A stretch of DNA of 64,000 nucleotides from Tragulus kanchil (lineage: Eukaryota; Chordata; Mammalia; Artiodactyla; Tragulidae). This document shows positions 24,929 to 37,065 of this stretch, piece by piece; positions within the stretch are counted from its first letter, which is position 1, and each line of letters opens with the position of its first letter. Below the pieces are notes generated by a model, which made no database searches, was not told where the DNA came from, and was given only the letters and a program-made list of their open reading frames with translations. Both the position numbers and the translations under genes were made by a program. The stretch is from the NCBI GenBank assembly GCA_022376925.1, contig JAIOJX010000005.1, positions 97,189,001-97,253,000 on the forward strand. Direction: 5' to 3'.

Positions 24929-27340
24929 GAATTTTGGGGATTAACAAATGTTTGTTGGTTTAAGCCATAACATTTTAGGGGTGAATTTGTTACATAGCAG
25001 TAATTATTGATACATTTCCTTTATAAAGATTTCTCTGATAGCTGAGTTAACCCCTCTTTGCTGTGACATTAATGGTTACACCATACAAAGAGTTGACAAT
25101 TTAGTCTACCTTCCCTGTCTATCCTAAAAGTCACCCATGGGCAAAACTGTTTCATGCACCATTGTATCTAAGCACAGATGTTCAATAACTATATATTAAA
25201 ATCAAATGGAAAAGAAGGTGATCTGAAATATGAAATAATGAAACCCAAAGATGGATTCAGTAAAATAAGCTCCTTTTCTTCCTTTTTGAAATTCATATTA
25301 GTCACAAGAAAGTAGGTAAGCATAAGGTGCATTGCCTAACAGATGTCTTTTGAAGTGAAGTTATATTATGGTTATAAATAAAATATATGTAAATATGTAT
25401 GTCATCAAATAACATCCCGCAACCTCCTGAATATGGCTTTCACTAGAAGTGAATATATCAAATCTATCTGACACAGTTTATGCCCATAATTGATACTGTT
25501 TTAAAATATAGTCATCATTATTTTTCTCTGGCATATACTTCATATTTCTTCATACAGGGTAAAATTTATTTTCCTCATTGAATACTGACTGCCTTTAACT
25601 ATTTCATTGAAAACTCAAGGTTATTGTTAGAGCCATCACTAATCAATTCTCTGAGCTGTAGTAGGTTTGTTTCTTTACTGTTTTCTCTTTAATTAGTTGG
25701 TTCTCTTTAATTAGTTGGTTCACTCTCTACATATAATTTTCAGTGAATATCAGAAAAGTAATAGTGTAGGCAATGCCTATAAAGGTATAGTAAATAACTT
25801 CCAAAATGTTTAAAATAAAGCAGAGTTGGGGAAGGAAGTACAGAACAGATAATGATATATTATTAAGAGTCTAGATACACAAAATACAAATATTTATGTA
25901 GAAAGAAATAAAAGTAAAATTGGAGAATATCAAGTGGCTGATATGTCAGGCTTTAAAATCATGCGTGATTTTTTTGTCAAGCCTTTATTATCACCACTAT
26001 AACATCTTTCCAGCAGAAAAGATAAAAACTGTCATATCTCTTATCTAACACTCTATATGGAGACACAAAGGAAGAAAATATAAAGTTGGAAAGAAGCTCA
26101 AAAACGTTTAGGACTATTGCATCCTTGCTGGAACCTTTTGAATTTTGGGGATTAACAAATGTTTGTTGGTTTAATCCATAACATTTTAGATTTTAATTTG
26201 TTACATAGCAGTAATTATTGATACATTTCCTTTATAAAGATTTCTCTGATAGCTGAGTTAACCCCTCTTTGCTGTGACATTAATGGTTACACCATACAAA
26301 GAGTTGACAATTTAGTCTACCTTCCCTGTCTATCCTAAAAGTCACCCATGGGCAAAACTGTTTCATGCACCATTGTATCTAAGCACAGATGTTCAATAAC
26401 TATATATTAAAATCAAATGGAAAAGAAGGTGATCTGAAATATGAAATAATGAAACCCAAAGATGGATTCAGTAAAATAAGCTCCTTTTCTTCCTTTTTGA
26501 AATTCATATTAGTCACAAGAAAGTAGGTAAGCATAAGGTGCATTGCCTAACAGATGTCTTTTGAAGTGAAGTTATATTATGGTTATAAATAAAATATATG
26601 TAAATATGTATGTCATCAAATAACATCCCGCAACCTCCTGAATATGGCTTTCACTAGAAGTGAATATATCAAATCTATCTGACACAGTTTATGCCCATAA
26701 TTGATACTGTTTTAAAATATAGTCATCATTATTTTTCTCTGGCATATACTTCATATTTCTTCATACAGGGTAAAATTTATTTTCCTCATTGAATACTGAC
26801 TGCCTTTAACTATTTCATTGAAAACTCAAGGTTATTGTTAGAGCCATCACTAATCAATTCTCTGAGCTGTAGTAGGTTTGTTTCTTTACTGTTTTCTCTT
26901 TAATTAGTTGGTTCTCTTTAATTAGTTGGTTCACTCTCTACATATAATTTTCAGTGAATATCAGAAAAGTAATAGTGTAGGCAATGCCTATAAAGGTATA
27001 GTAAATAACTTCCAAAATGTTTAAAATAAAGCAGAGTTGGGGAAGGAAGTACAGAACAGATAATGATATATTATTAAGAGTCTAGATACACAAAATACAA
27101 ATATTTATGTAGAAAGAAATAAAAGTAAAATTGGAGAATATCAAGTGGCTGATATGTCAGGCTTTAAAATCATGCGTGATTTTTTTGTCAAGCCTTTATT
27201 ATCACCACTATAACATCTTTCCAGCAGAAAAGATAAAAACTGTCATATCTCTTATCTAACACTCTATATGGAGACACAAAGGAAGAAAATATAAAGTTGG
27301 AAAGAAGCTCAAAAACGTTTAGGACTATTGCATCCTTGCT
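24929..27340. repeat. Local direct duplication 6 (period 1211, 10-nt spacer)
   Basis: 24929-26129 repeats at 26140-27340, with GGAACCTTTT between the copies. Mismatches cluster at the start of copy 2 (AGGGGTGAATT versus AGATTTTAATT near 24978 and 26189), and the rest is nearly identical. No exon. Confidence 0.97.
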
Positions 27341-27784
27341 AGGTATTTATTGTATGCATATTAGGTATATGCCTAGTAAAGTAATTGAATCAAAAATTTT
27401 TAAACTATGAAAATCACTGGGAAATGCCATACTATAATAGGCATTCTTAATGAATATCTGTATGACTGATATATTTAATTGTTCATTAAAGAGTAACCTG
27501 AATTGGTCATTACAAAAAGGGCTTGTAGACACCGTCTTCTAACAACACAAGAGATGACTCTACACATGGATATAACCAGATGGTTGATATCAAAATCAAA
27601 TTGATCATATTCTTCACAGTCAAAGATGGAGAAGCTCTATAAGGAGCTGACTGTGACTCATCTCATCACCTTCTTATTACAAAGTTAAGGCTTAAATTAA
27701 GCAAAGTAGGGAAAACAACTAGGCCACTCAGGTCTGACCTAAATCAAATCCCTTATGATTATTCAGTGGAGGTGACAAATAGAT

Positions 27785-27895
27785 TCAAAGGATTAGCTCT
27801 CCAACCAGGGTTGGAACCTGAACCCCTTGTACTAGATAGAAGGTGAAGTCTTAACAACTGGACTGCCAGAAAAGACCCCTTAATTCTGTGGTACA
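27785..27895 (-). mobile_element. Decayed CHR-type SINE
   Basis: CAACCAGGGTTGGAACCTGA, CCCCTTGTACTAG and ACAACTGGACTGCCAGAAAAG look like a worn reverse copy. Confidence 0.55.
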
Positions 27896-28200
27896 TACAA
27901 AAGTGTGGATGATCCCAAAAGCAGTATGTTGAGTGAAAGAACTTTGACTAAAAACTAAAATATTACATTCATGCACAGAACAACAAGAGGTAATATGAAT
28001 CTACAATGACGACATTTCGAAAGTGGTTAGTTTTCAGGGGCAGAGGAAACTTTCTGTGATGAAGAAAATAGTCCAAACATTGCTTAGGGTAGTAGTTTCT
28101 CTCATGCATACAACTGTCAAAATCTACCAAATTGAAAACTGAATATCTGTGTGTTGTATTATATGTAAATTATACTTCATTCTAAAAAATTGTTAAAAGA
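27896..28200 (+). repeat. Old L1 3' UTR fragment
   Basis: AAAGTGGTTAGTTTTCAGGG, the following GAAACTTTCTGTGATGAAGA and the end TAAATTATACTTCATTCTAA follow the order of an ancient L1 3' end. Confidence 0.6.
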
Positions 28201-28559
28201 ACAATTAGCATTGAGGGCTTATTTTGTACGAAACAGTTGTAAAACTCTTCCTAGTTGCTATACTCTTGGCTTCGAAGGGTTCTACTGTTTTCTTCCATCT
28301 CAGGGGCCCAATGACAGAACGCTGGTTAAAATAGGGATCTTTTCAGTATCTCACATACTTTAGTAGTATCTGCTTCATAATAAGAGTCTAACAGATATTT
28401 ACTAGGTTGACCTCAACCTAAATAAGACTTACATTTTGATTATGTATGTTCTTGTTATCAAGTAGATATCTAATTTTACTTTCAACAAGTATAAGGATTC
28501 AGTAACTACTAAGAGCTGTCCGGATACCAACTACTAATACATTTCAATTCAACTCAAAG

Positions 28560-28735
28560 GATAGAAATCTGGGTTTGGGATTCTGCCTCTACCATTCCGT
28601 TAATGGGAAGACACAGAAGTCTCTGAATCTATTTGTTTATCTGTAAAATGAGCATAATATATGCACCATCCTTGTAGAGGTACTGTGAGAATTAAATAAT
28701 AATTGGAAAGGTCTTATAAACACTTGTTACACATG
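28560..28735 (+). repeat. MIR
   Basis: A decayed MIR: TTGGGATTCTGCCTCTACCA, TTGTTTATCTGTAAAATGAG and ACTGTGAGAATTAAAT in the family order. 27341-29366 otherwise shows no exon. Confidence 0.65.
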
Positions 28736-28739
28736 ATAA

Positions 28740-28952
28740 GTGAAGGTGTTAGTCACTCAGTCGTGTCTGACTCTCTGAGATCCCACGGATTGTAGCCCAC
28801 CAGGCTCCTATGTCTATGGAATTCTCCAGGCAAGAATACTGGGATGGGTAGCCATTCCCTTCTCCAGGGGATCTTCCTGACCCAGGGATTGAACCCATGT
28901 CTCTTGCTTTGCAGGCAGATTCTTTACCATCTGATCCAGCAGGTGAGCCCCG
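28740..28952 (-). mobile_element. Bov-tA/A2-type SINE
   Basis: AGTCACTCAGTCGTGTCTGA, CCACCAGGCTCCTATGTCTA, GATCTTCCTGACCCAGGGAT and TCTTTACCATCTGATCCAGC are close to consensus. Confidence 0.92.
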
Positions 28953-29366
28953 TTACACATGATAAGCACTATATAAATACTACCTATCATTACTATTTAA
29001 AGTTGAATTTCTATGTAAAGATACTACACAAAAATATTAGAGAATATCTGGCATGGATTTTTAGAACTTTCTACCAAAATGAAGCAAAAAGAACCCTTGT
29101 CATTTTTCCCCATTTTAAAATACGGATGTTAGTCAACTCAAACCAAAGAAGCAAACGATTAAGGAATTGACTATATTAAACCATATTTTAAAAGGTAATA
29201 TTCAAAGGAAATGTGTTTTTCATAGAACCTTTAAAAATTCATTTATTCAACACACATTAATTGAGTGGCTAGAGTGTTTTCCCTAAAACTAATTAATTAC
29301 TATGGTGTGTATGTAAGAGTCTACATAATGAAGGTTTAGAAAACACTAGCTCCCATCCTAGGTTTA

Positions 29367-29815
29367 CAGTCAGTTCCCCACATATGAACAAGTTCCATTC
29401 TGTGAGCATATTCAGAAACTGAATTTGTTCATGAGTCCAACAAAGTTAACCTAGCTACCCACCTAATACAATCAGCTGAACAGTACTAAAACAGATTTAT
29501 AATACCTATCACAAAAATAATACATAAAAAAAACACATATAAATATAGAAAACATTTTTTAACCTTACAATACAGAACCATGAAAAGTACAGTACAACAG
29601 CTGGCATGCAGCAGTTGGCATCAAGGAAACAAGCAAGAAGAGTCACTGCTGGAGGAGGAAGTGGAAGTGGGAGATGGTAGAGCTGAAGGGTGCTCAGCAA
29701 CAGGAGACAGAGGGCAAGCTGCAATGCCACTCATGCCTGATACGACTGGACATGGGAATACACTCTCATCTTTGAAAGTTCGCAACTTGAGGGTTCAGAC
29801 GTAGGAGACTTACTG
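29367..29815. mobile_element. Tigger/pogo-like MITE, full length
   Basis: The ends are imperfect inverted repeats. The left end starts CAGTCAGTTCCCCACATATG, and the right end, reversed, starts CAGTAAGTCTCCTACGTCTG. TA flanks both sides (29365-29366 and 29816-29817), as expected for Tc1/mariner-pogo insertion. The internal sequence is non-coding in effect: a 74-codon frame is open but has no transposase motif. Most of it recurs at 30558-30931 through local duplication 7, and a fragment of the same family lies near 52600-52668. Confidence 0.8.
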
Positions 29816-30190
29816 TACTCCTGTAAAAAACTAAAACTGGCTCTTCTAAAAGAGAGCTGGTCAGGTAAGTGGGAGTGAGGGGCAATAGCAGAATCACAGA
29901 TTAACTATGTCCTCAGACTCTTAGAGAAGGTAAATCCATTTCTTCCCCCATCTCCAGCCCCCCTCCCCCTGCCCCGTGCAGAACCACTGCAGTCTTGAGT
30001 CACTCTGCTGATAGGTGATCTAATCTTCCAAGTGTCCTTCAGGACAAAAATGCTCTAAGCTCCTGGCCTAAATCATGTACCTCGACAAAAGGACTCTCTC
30101 TTGCACTCCCCCTTTGATCCATGCATTTCACTTTAAAGAACTTACAATGTGATTTTGCAATGAGAGGAGAAGAAAGTGAAATGAAAATAC

Positions 30191-30338
30191 CGTGATCCTG
30201 ATCAGGCGCCTCCAGGTTATAGCCATACCCCAGCAGTGTGCGCACGGCCTCACGGAGGCTGTCCTTATTGGATTTCTTAGTTCGATCATCTAGAAGGGCA
30301 TAGGGAACAAGGCGAGGATTTCTTCTGTTCTTTACATC
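30191..30338 (-). CDS. RYR2: RYR2 exon, end of RyR repeat 2, copy 1 (148 nt)
   Basis: The acceptor is CCCATAG just right of 30338, and the donor is GTATTTTC just left of 30191. There are 49 codons, from [18 protein letters not shown] to [13 protein letters not shown], then one base (G) of an Ala codon completed by the exon ending at 10542. This closes the second RyR repeat and enters the linker before SPRY2. RyR1 has a different linker (NIEPPDQE type), which supports RYR2. An identical exon lies 1109 bases to the right. At 148 nt, entering in phase 0 and leaving in phase 1, tandem inclusion would be out of frame. Confidence 0.95.
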
Positions 30339-31299
30339 CTATGGGAAGGAAAAAAACATGTGTGATCATCAAAGGATGACCAGTGTTTGGGAATGACACA
30401 GACTTCAAATGCATCAACGTATAAAGTGTTTGAAGGTAGATACTATGACTTTTACCTTTCCTTTGTCTTTCCTGGCTGCAGGAGTTAGTGAAATGCTATT
30501 AGTATGAGAGATTTATCATGTGAGTCACTGATCAATTTAAAGCAGGCCCTCTCCATAAAAGTTAACCTAGCTACCCACCTAATACAATCAGCTGAACAGT
30601 ACTAAAACAGATTTATAATACCTATCACAAAATAATACATAAAAAACACATATAAATATAGAAAACATTTTTTAACCTTACAATACAGAACCATGAAAAG
30701 TACAGTACAACAGCTGGCATGCAGCAGTTGGCATCAAGGAAACAAGCAAGAAGAGTCACTGCTGGAGGAGGAAGTGGAAGTGGGAGATGGTAGAGCTGAA
30801 GGGTGCTCAGCAACAGGAGACAGAGGGCAAGCTGCAATGCCACTCATGCCTGATACGACTGGACATGGGAATACACTCTCATCTTTGAAAGTTCGCAACT
30901 TGAGGGTTCAGACGTAGGAGACTTACTGTACTCCTGTAAAAAACTAAAACTGGCTCTTCAAAAAGAGAGCTGGTCAGGTAAGTGGGAGTGAGGGGCAATA
31001 GCAGAATCACAGATTAACTATGTCCTCAGACTCTTAGAGAAGGTAAATCCATTTCTTCCCCATCTCCAGCCCCTCCCCTGCCCCGTGCAGAACCACTGCA
31101 GTCTTGAGTCACTCTGCTGATAGGTGATCTAATCTTCCAAGTGTCCTTCAGGACAAAAATGCTCTAAGCTCCTGGCCTAAATCATGTACCTCGACAAAAG
31201 GACTCTCTCTTGCACTCCCCCTTTGATCCATGCATTTCACTTTAAAGAACTTACAATGTGATTTTGCAATGAGAGGAGAAGAAAGTGAAATGAAAATAC

Positions 31300-31447
31300 C
31301 GTGATCCTGATCAGGCGCCTCCAGGTTATAGCCATACCCCAGCAGTGTGCGCACGGCCTCACGGAGGCTGTCCTTATTGGATTTCTTAGTTCGATCATCT
31401 AGAAGGGCATAGGGAACAAGGCGAGGATTTCTTCTGTTCTTTACATC
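31300..31447 (-). CDS. RYR2: RYR2 exon, end of RyR repeat 2, copy 2 (148 nt)
   Basis: This is an exact copy of the exon at 30191-30338 with the same splice sites, in the right-hand unit of a duplication whose period is 1116 at its start and 1109 at its end. Coding bases are unchanged, while the flanking introns differ by short indels, for example in a C-rich tract near 29950-29970 versus 31070-31082. That fits two versions of one locus better than an exon duplication under selection. Confidence 0.8.
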
Positions 31448-32271
31448 CTATGGGAAGGAAAAAAACATGTGTGATCATCAAAGGATGACCAGTGTTTGGG
31501 AATGACACAGACTTCAAATGCATCAACGTATAAAGTGTTTGAAGGTAGATACTATGACTTTTACCTTTCCTTTGTCTTTCCTGGCTGCAGGAGTTAGTGA
31601 AATGCTATTAGTATGAGAGATTTATCATGTGAGTCACTGATCAATTTAAAGCAGGCCCTCTCCATGAAAAGAAAATGTAAAAATAACAACAATAGCAAAA
31701 GCCACTTAATGATCTCCGTTAATGATCTCCGTAACCATCATCCATCTGTCAAGATTGTATGGCAATGGGCTAACTTAAGAGAAGCTACCATTTCCTTGCC
31801 AAGTTGACAGACAGGTCTTCGTTACAAAAAAGAGCCTAATTAGTATCTGTCATCTCTCTAATTTTTGAGTCATTGGACAACACCAGGATGCTATCCTTCC
31901 TTCAGAGAAAACTCAGTGTGTAGATAGCCACCCCATGACCTCAAATAGTCTGAAAAAATATTAAGTTGACTTCATCAACTGGTGAGCTCAGGTAATACTG
32001 GGAATATTGCAAAAAAACTACAGACCTCACAATTTGTCTTTTATAAAAGAGATTCCAAGTGTAAAATCTGATTAAAATGGCACTGGCCACACAAGAAGAC
32101 AGACTATCCTACCATTTTGACAAAATGATACCTAATTTAAGAGTAAATACAAAACCTGGGCAGCAGAGGTGCCCCAAGTATGCAAGTCTTTCTAACACTT
32201 AAGAAATTACTTCTTGCCATTCATTCACTGCTGCAGGTTTTGTCAAGATTTCCTTATTCCAGGAGGCATAT

Positions 32272-32664
32272 TCAATCTCAATTTACCTCTACACGAATAA
32301 GAATTAGGAGCATGTAGATATTCCCAAACATTCTCCAAAAATTAAGCTACTTGGTGGACAGCATTTTTTCTGGTTCTGGAGGAGCAAAGACAACTATTTC
32401 CAATTTCTTCTTCCTCCTTTCTAGCAAATCTATAGTAAATATCTTATACTGACTACCTCACCATTTACTGTCAATCTCAATTTACCTCCACACGAATAAG
32501 AATTGGGAGGCTGTAGATATTCCCAAACATTCTCCAAAACTTAAGCTACTTAGTGGACAGCATTTTTTCTGGTTCTGGAGGAGCAAAGAAAACTATTTCC
32601 AATTTCTTCTTCCCCCTTTCTAGCAAATCTGTAGTAAATATCTTATACTGACTACCTGACCATA
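32272..32664. repeat. Short diverged tandem duplication (period 199)
   Basis: 32272-32470 and 32471-32664 align throughout with around ten substitutions, clearly more than the 1.1-kb duplications show. It therefore looks like a true, older tandem duplication. Confidence 0.93.
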
Positions 32665-32665
32665 C

Positions 32666-32790
32666 CGGGGTTGCTTATTGGGGAACTCTACTTCAAAGTC
32701 ATCCCCAAATAAATAAGCAGCATAAACAGCTTCAAGCAACATCGCCCAGAATCCCTCCTTTTCAAAATGATTGTTGCCCCCCAGCTTTTC
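32666..32790 (-). other. Exon-like open segment of unknown identity
   Basis: On the minus strand a TTTCTATCTAG acceptor-like site precedes 125 open bases reading EKLGGNNHFEKEGFWAMLLE, then AVYAAYLFGDDFEVEFPNKQ, then PR, ending at CCCCG|GTATGG, a donor-like site. The frame is bounded by stops on both sides of a 54-codon stretch. It lies between two RYR2 exons whose codons are contiguous in the protein, so it is not part of standard RyR2. It could be a chance frame, a retropseudogene piece or a cryptic exon. I do not recognise the peptide. Confidence 0.3.
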
Positions 32791-33003
32791 CTAGATAGAA
32801 ATTAAGAGGCCTCTGATGAATCACACTCTCTGGATAAGGTGTTCTGGAGATCTGATTATGTACATGAGTGTTTAAAATCAAGTGTGCTGAAGAGACAAAG
32901 GCATTCAAGCAAACACTGCTCTCAAGAAGCTATGACCTTTTGCCGAACCAGATTATGTTAAGAAGAGGGTGATGAAAAATTAAAAAAAAAATGCTCATTC
33001 AGA

Positions 33004-35165
33004 TAACCTAGCAAAGGTGTGCTCTGTCATTGGAGAATGGGGTGGGAGGATGTGGTGGGAGCTGGGAGAGAGGATGGAGAAGGTTTCAAGAAAAGTTTTG
33101 GCCAACTCAGACAGAAACAAATGCTTTTCCAAAAAGGATTCACATGCACAGGAAGATGTGGGCAGCAGGGGGTCCTGGTCCCACAGAGTCATGTGGTCTG
33201 CAAAACAAGAGAGCACCCTCTTGGCATAAAACCAGTGAGGATCCCAATCCTCCTCAGGTTCATACACACATACACACTGAGTACTGACAATCTCATCAGT
33301 TACCACAAGTTTAATTCAATATAAAATATTTTATGAAGAAAATCAAGGCTATTCAGTTTTCCTTAGCCTTCCAAATGACAATCGCTACAAGCTAAGAAGA
33401 ATTTTGTAACTATTAAACCAACATTTAGTCTTTCTCCTGAACTATAGCTTAAGTTTACAAGTAACAATCCAATTTAGTCCTGAAAAGCTTTAAGTAAAGG
33501 TACCGACCACCATGCCAAAAAGTACTGTGATAAAAAAGAGGAGAATTTGGGCTCTGGAGGCAAAAAGATTTCCAGTCTGCTTTTGCCACCTGCATAGCAT
33601 TGAACAAATTGCTTTCAAGCTCCCTGTATATCATATGTGAATTGGGAATAAAAACTGTCATCATTCATGGAACCACTGTAAGAAAACACAGGTAAAACTC
33701 TAGGCACAGTGACTGGCACTTAATAATAATAGTAGTTTTTTACAGTATTTGTTAGGTACTAAGACTTTTTCATATATGTCATATAATGAAATTCAAAATT
33801 TAGTGATGAGGAAACAGTAGCAGAGAGAGAATTTAAGTAGCCTCCTCAAGGTCACACAGTCACTAAGAGGACAAGGCTAAAATTTGCTCTGTTTTGCTGT
33901 CTCAATACAGACCCAATGTCCCTTAGATATCCTCATGAGTGCAACCATTAATAGAGATCCATAGACTTCCCTGGGGGCCCAGTGGTTAAGAATCTGCCTA
34001 CCAATGCAGGGAACAAGGGTTCGAGCCCTGGTCCAGGAAGACACCACATACTGTCAGACAACTAAGTCTGCATGCCATAGCTCTGTAACCTAGCAAGGTG
34101 TGCTCTGTCATTGGAGAATGGGGTGGGAGGATGTGGTGGGAGCTGGGAGAGAGGATGGAGAAGGTTTCAAGAAAAGTTTTGGCCAACTCAGACAGAAACA
34201 AATGCTTTTCCAAAAAGGATTCACATGCACAGGAAGATGTGGGCAGCAGGGGGTCCTGGTCCCACAGAGTCATGTGGTCTGCAAAACAAGAGAGCACCCT
34301 CTTGGCATAAAACCAGTGAGGATCCCAATCCTCCTCAGGTTCATACACACATACACACTGAGTACTGACAATCTCATCAGTTACCACAAGTTTAATTCAA
34401 TATAAAATATTTTATGAAGAAAATCAAGGCTATTCAGTTTTCCTTAGCCTTCCAAATGACAATCGCTACAAGCTAAGAAGAATTTTGTAACTATTAAACC
34501 AACATTTAGTCTTTCTCCTGAACTATAGCTTAAGTTTACAAGTAACAATCCAATTTAGTCCTGAAAAGCTTTAAGTAAAGGTACCGACCACCATGCCAAA
34601 AAGTACTGTGATAAAAAAGAGGAGAATTTGGGCTCTGGAGGCAAAAAGATTTCCAGTCTGCTTTTGCCACCTGCATAGCATTGAACAAATTGCTTTCAAG
34701 CTCCCTGTATATCATATGTGAATTGGGAATAAAAACTGTCATCATTCATGGAACCACTGTAAGAAAACACAGGTAAAACTCTAGGCACAGTGACTGGCAC
34801 TTAATAATAATAGTAGTTTTTTACAGTATTTGTTAGGTACTAAGACTTTTTCATATATGTCATATAATGAAATTCAAAATTTAGTGATGAGGAAACAGTA
34901 GCAGAGAGAGAATTTAAGTAGCCTCCTCAAGGTCACACAGTCACTAAGAGGACAAGGCTAAAATTTGCTCTGTTTTGCTGTCTCAATACAGACCCAATGT
35001 CCCTTAGATATCCTCATGAGTGCAACCATTAATAGAGATCCATAGACTTCCCTGGGGGCCCAGTGGTTAAGAATCTGCCTACCAATGCAGGGAACAAGGG
35101 TTCGAGCCCTGGTCCAGGAAGACACCACATACTGTCAGACAACTAAGTCTGCATGCCATAGCTCT
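33004..35165. repeat. Local direct duplication 8 (period 1081)
   Basis: 33004-34084 repeats at 34086-35165 with essentially no differences beyond a one-base A indel at the start. The first copy ends partway through a CHR-type SINE, which continues only after the second copy. Confidence 0.98.
33535..33925 (+). repeat. Two MIR-type fragments
   Basis: GGGCTCTGGAGGCAAAAAGA, CAGTGACTGGCACTTAATAA, then GATGAGGAAACAGTAGCAGA and CTCCTCAAGGTCACACAGTC are characteristic MIR blocks. They reappear in the neighbouring duplicated units. Confidence 0.75.
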
Positions 35166-36987
35166 TGAATCCCACAGCCCCAGAGCCAATGCTCCACAAC
35201 AAGAAAATCACTGCAATGAAAAGCCTGCATCCTACAATTGGAGAACAGCATCCACTGAGTGCTACTCTATAGAAAGTCCACACACAGCAACAAAGACCCA
35301 GCACAGCCAAAAATAAAAGAAATTTTAATTTAAAAAATACAGGTCCATGATTTTGAAATCTAGAAAATAATTTTTTTTTTACTAAGTTTAATAAAAATCC
35401 AGTTGGTGGCAAAAATGATCTGCATTGATGCAGTGCTGTTGATAACCTGTGTTTATCTCTCTTGATTTCATCAGCCTGCAATGCTGAACAAAGAATAATT
35501 TATACATAGTTCACTGCTCTGCTGAGGGCACTGTGGAACAACATTATTATATCACCAACCAATAAACCAAGAAAGAACCAGATAACGAAATTCATCTGGC
35601 CCAAGGTGTGTTAAATAAGGAATTTTAGACCTCTTTTATTATTGATTTAGCTTGATCATCTCATATTTCAAATACTTGTCTTAAAATACAATGTCAGAGA
35701 CAGAAGTGCTCCAAAACCATGACATAAATCGCAGGTCTGATAATATTCACTGGGCCCCTCATGATAAGAGACAGACTTGGGGAGGTTTGACTTCTTGGTT
35801 TCAGCAGTAAACAGATGCTTCAATGGATATACACATTAAAGGTTATCCATACGATGTGAGTTTTCAATAGTTTTAATTCAAAACTCTAGGCACAGTGACT
35901 GGCACTTAATAATAATAGTAGTTTTTTACAGTATTTGTTAGGTACTAAGACTTTTTCATATATGTCATATAATGAAATTCAAAATTTAGTGATGAGGAAA
36001 CAGTAGCAGAGAGAGAATTTAAGTAGCCTCCTCAAGGTCACACAGTCACTAAGAGGACAAGGCTAAAATTTGCTCTGTTTTGCTGTCTCAATACAGACCC
36101 AATGTCCCTTAGATATCCTCATGAGTGCAACCATTAATAGAGATCCATAGACTTCCCTGGGGGCCCAGTGGTTAAGAATCTGCCTACCAATGCAGGGAAC
36201 AAGGGTTCGAGCCCTGGTCCAGGAAGACACCACATACTGTCAGACAACTAAGTCTGCATGCCATAGCTCTTGAATCCCACAGCCCCAGAGCCAATGCTCC
36301 ACAACAAGAAAATCACTGCAATGAAAAGCCTGCATCCTACAATTGGAGAACAGCATCCACTGAGTGCTACTCTATAGAAAGTCCACACACAGCAACAAAG
36401 ACCCAGCACAGCCAAAAATAAAAGAAATTTTAATTTAAAAAATACAGGTCCATGATTTTGAAATCTAGAAAATAATTTTTTTTTTACTAAGTTTAATAAA
36501 AATCCAGTTGGTGGCAAAAATGATCTGCATTGATGCAGTGCTGTTGATAACCTGTGTTTATCTCTCTTGATTTCATCAGCCTGCAATGCTGAACAAAGAA
36601 TAATTTATACATAGTTCACTGCTCTGCTGAGGGCACTGTGGAACAACATTATTATATCACCAACCAATAAACCAAGAAAGAACCAGATAACGAAATTCAT
36701 CTGGCCCAAGGTGTGTTAAATAAGGAATTTTAGACCTCTTTTATTATTGATTTAGCTTGATCATCTCATATTTCAAATACTTGTCTTAAAATACAATGTC
36801 AGAGACAGAAGTGCTCCAAAACCATGACATAAATCGCAGGTCTGATAATATTCACTGGGCCCCTCATGATAAGAGACAGACTTGGGGAGGTTTGACTTCT
36901 TGGTTTCAGCAGTAAACAGATGCTTCAATGGATATACACATTAAAGGTTATCCATACGATGTGAGTTTTACAATAGTTTTTATTCAT
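34775..36987. repeat. Local direct duplication 9 (period 1105), overlaps duplication 8
   Basis: 34775-35879 repeats at 35880-36987. Its left unit begins within the right unit of duplication 8, so 33694-34084, 34775-35165 and 35880-36270 are three copies of one segment. Confidence 0.98.
35047..35335 (+). mobile_element. CHR-type SINE (older subfamily)
   Basis: ACTTCCCTGGGGGCCCAGTG, GTTAAGAATCTGCCTACCAA, GGTTCGAGCCCTGGTCCAGG and GACCCAGCACAGCCAAAAAT in family order, with an A-rich end. Copies of it lie at 33966-34084 (cut off) and 36152-36440 through the duplications. Confidence 0.85.
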
Positions 36988-37065
36988 CTCTTCTGTTCCA
37001 AATTATACTAATTCCTACTCAAGTTAACTTCAGAGTACATGCTGTAGAGCCAAGGTGCCACATAC

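Larger units (their letters stand above)
29442..31665. repeat. Local direct duplication 7 (period 1116 to 1109), includes an RYR2 exon
   Basis: 29442-30556 repeats at 30557-31665. Copies differ by homopolymer lengths (A runs near 29513-29530, C runs near 29950-29970). The unit contains the 148-nt RYR2 exon, so both copies appear as exons. Copy 1 starts inside a MITE and ends in intron. Confidence 0.98.

Noticed and set aside
29580..29804. 74-codon frame with acidic repeats as a small protein gene
   Set aside because: It lies wholly inside a MITE and is repeated only because of the local duplication.
32995..34387. Minus-strand frames of 103 and 129 codons near 33.0 and 34.0 kb
   Set aside because: The two are the same sequence in the two units of duplication 8, with no recognised domain. 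The second is extended only because the unit junction replaces the stop.
35047..35130. tRNA gene suggested by A and B box-like segments in SINEs
   Set aside because: The boxes belong to tRNA-derived SINEs with poly-A tails and no cloverleaf that I could fold convincingly.
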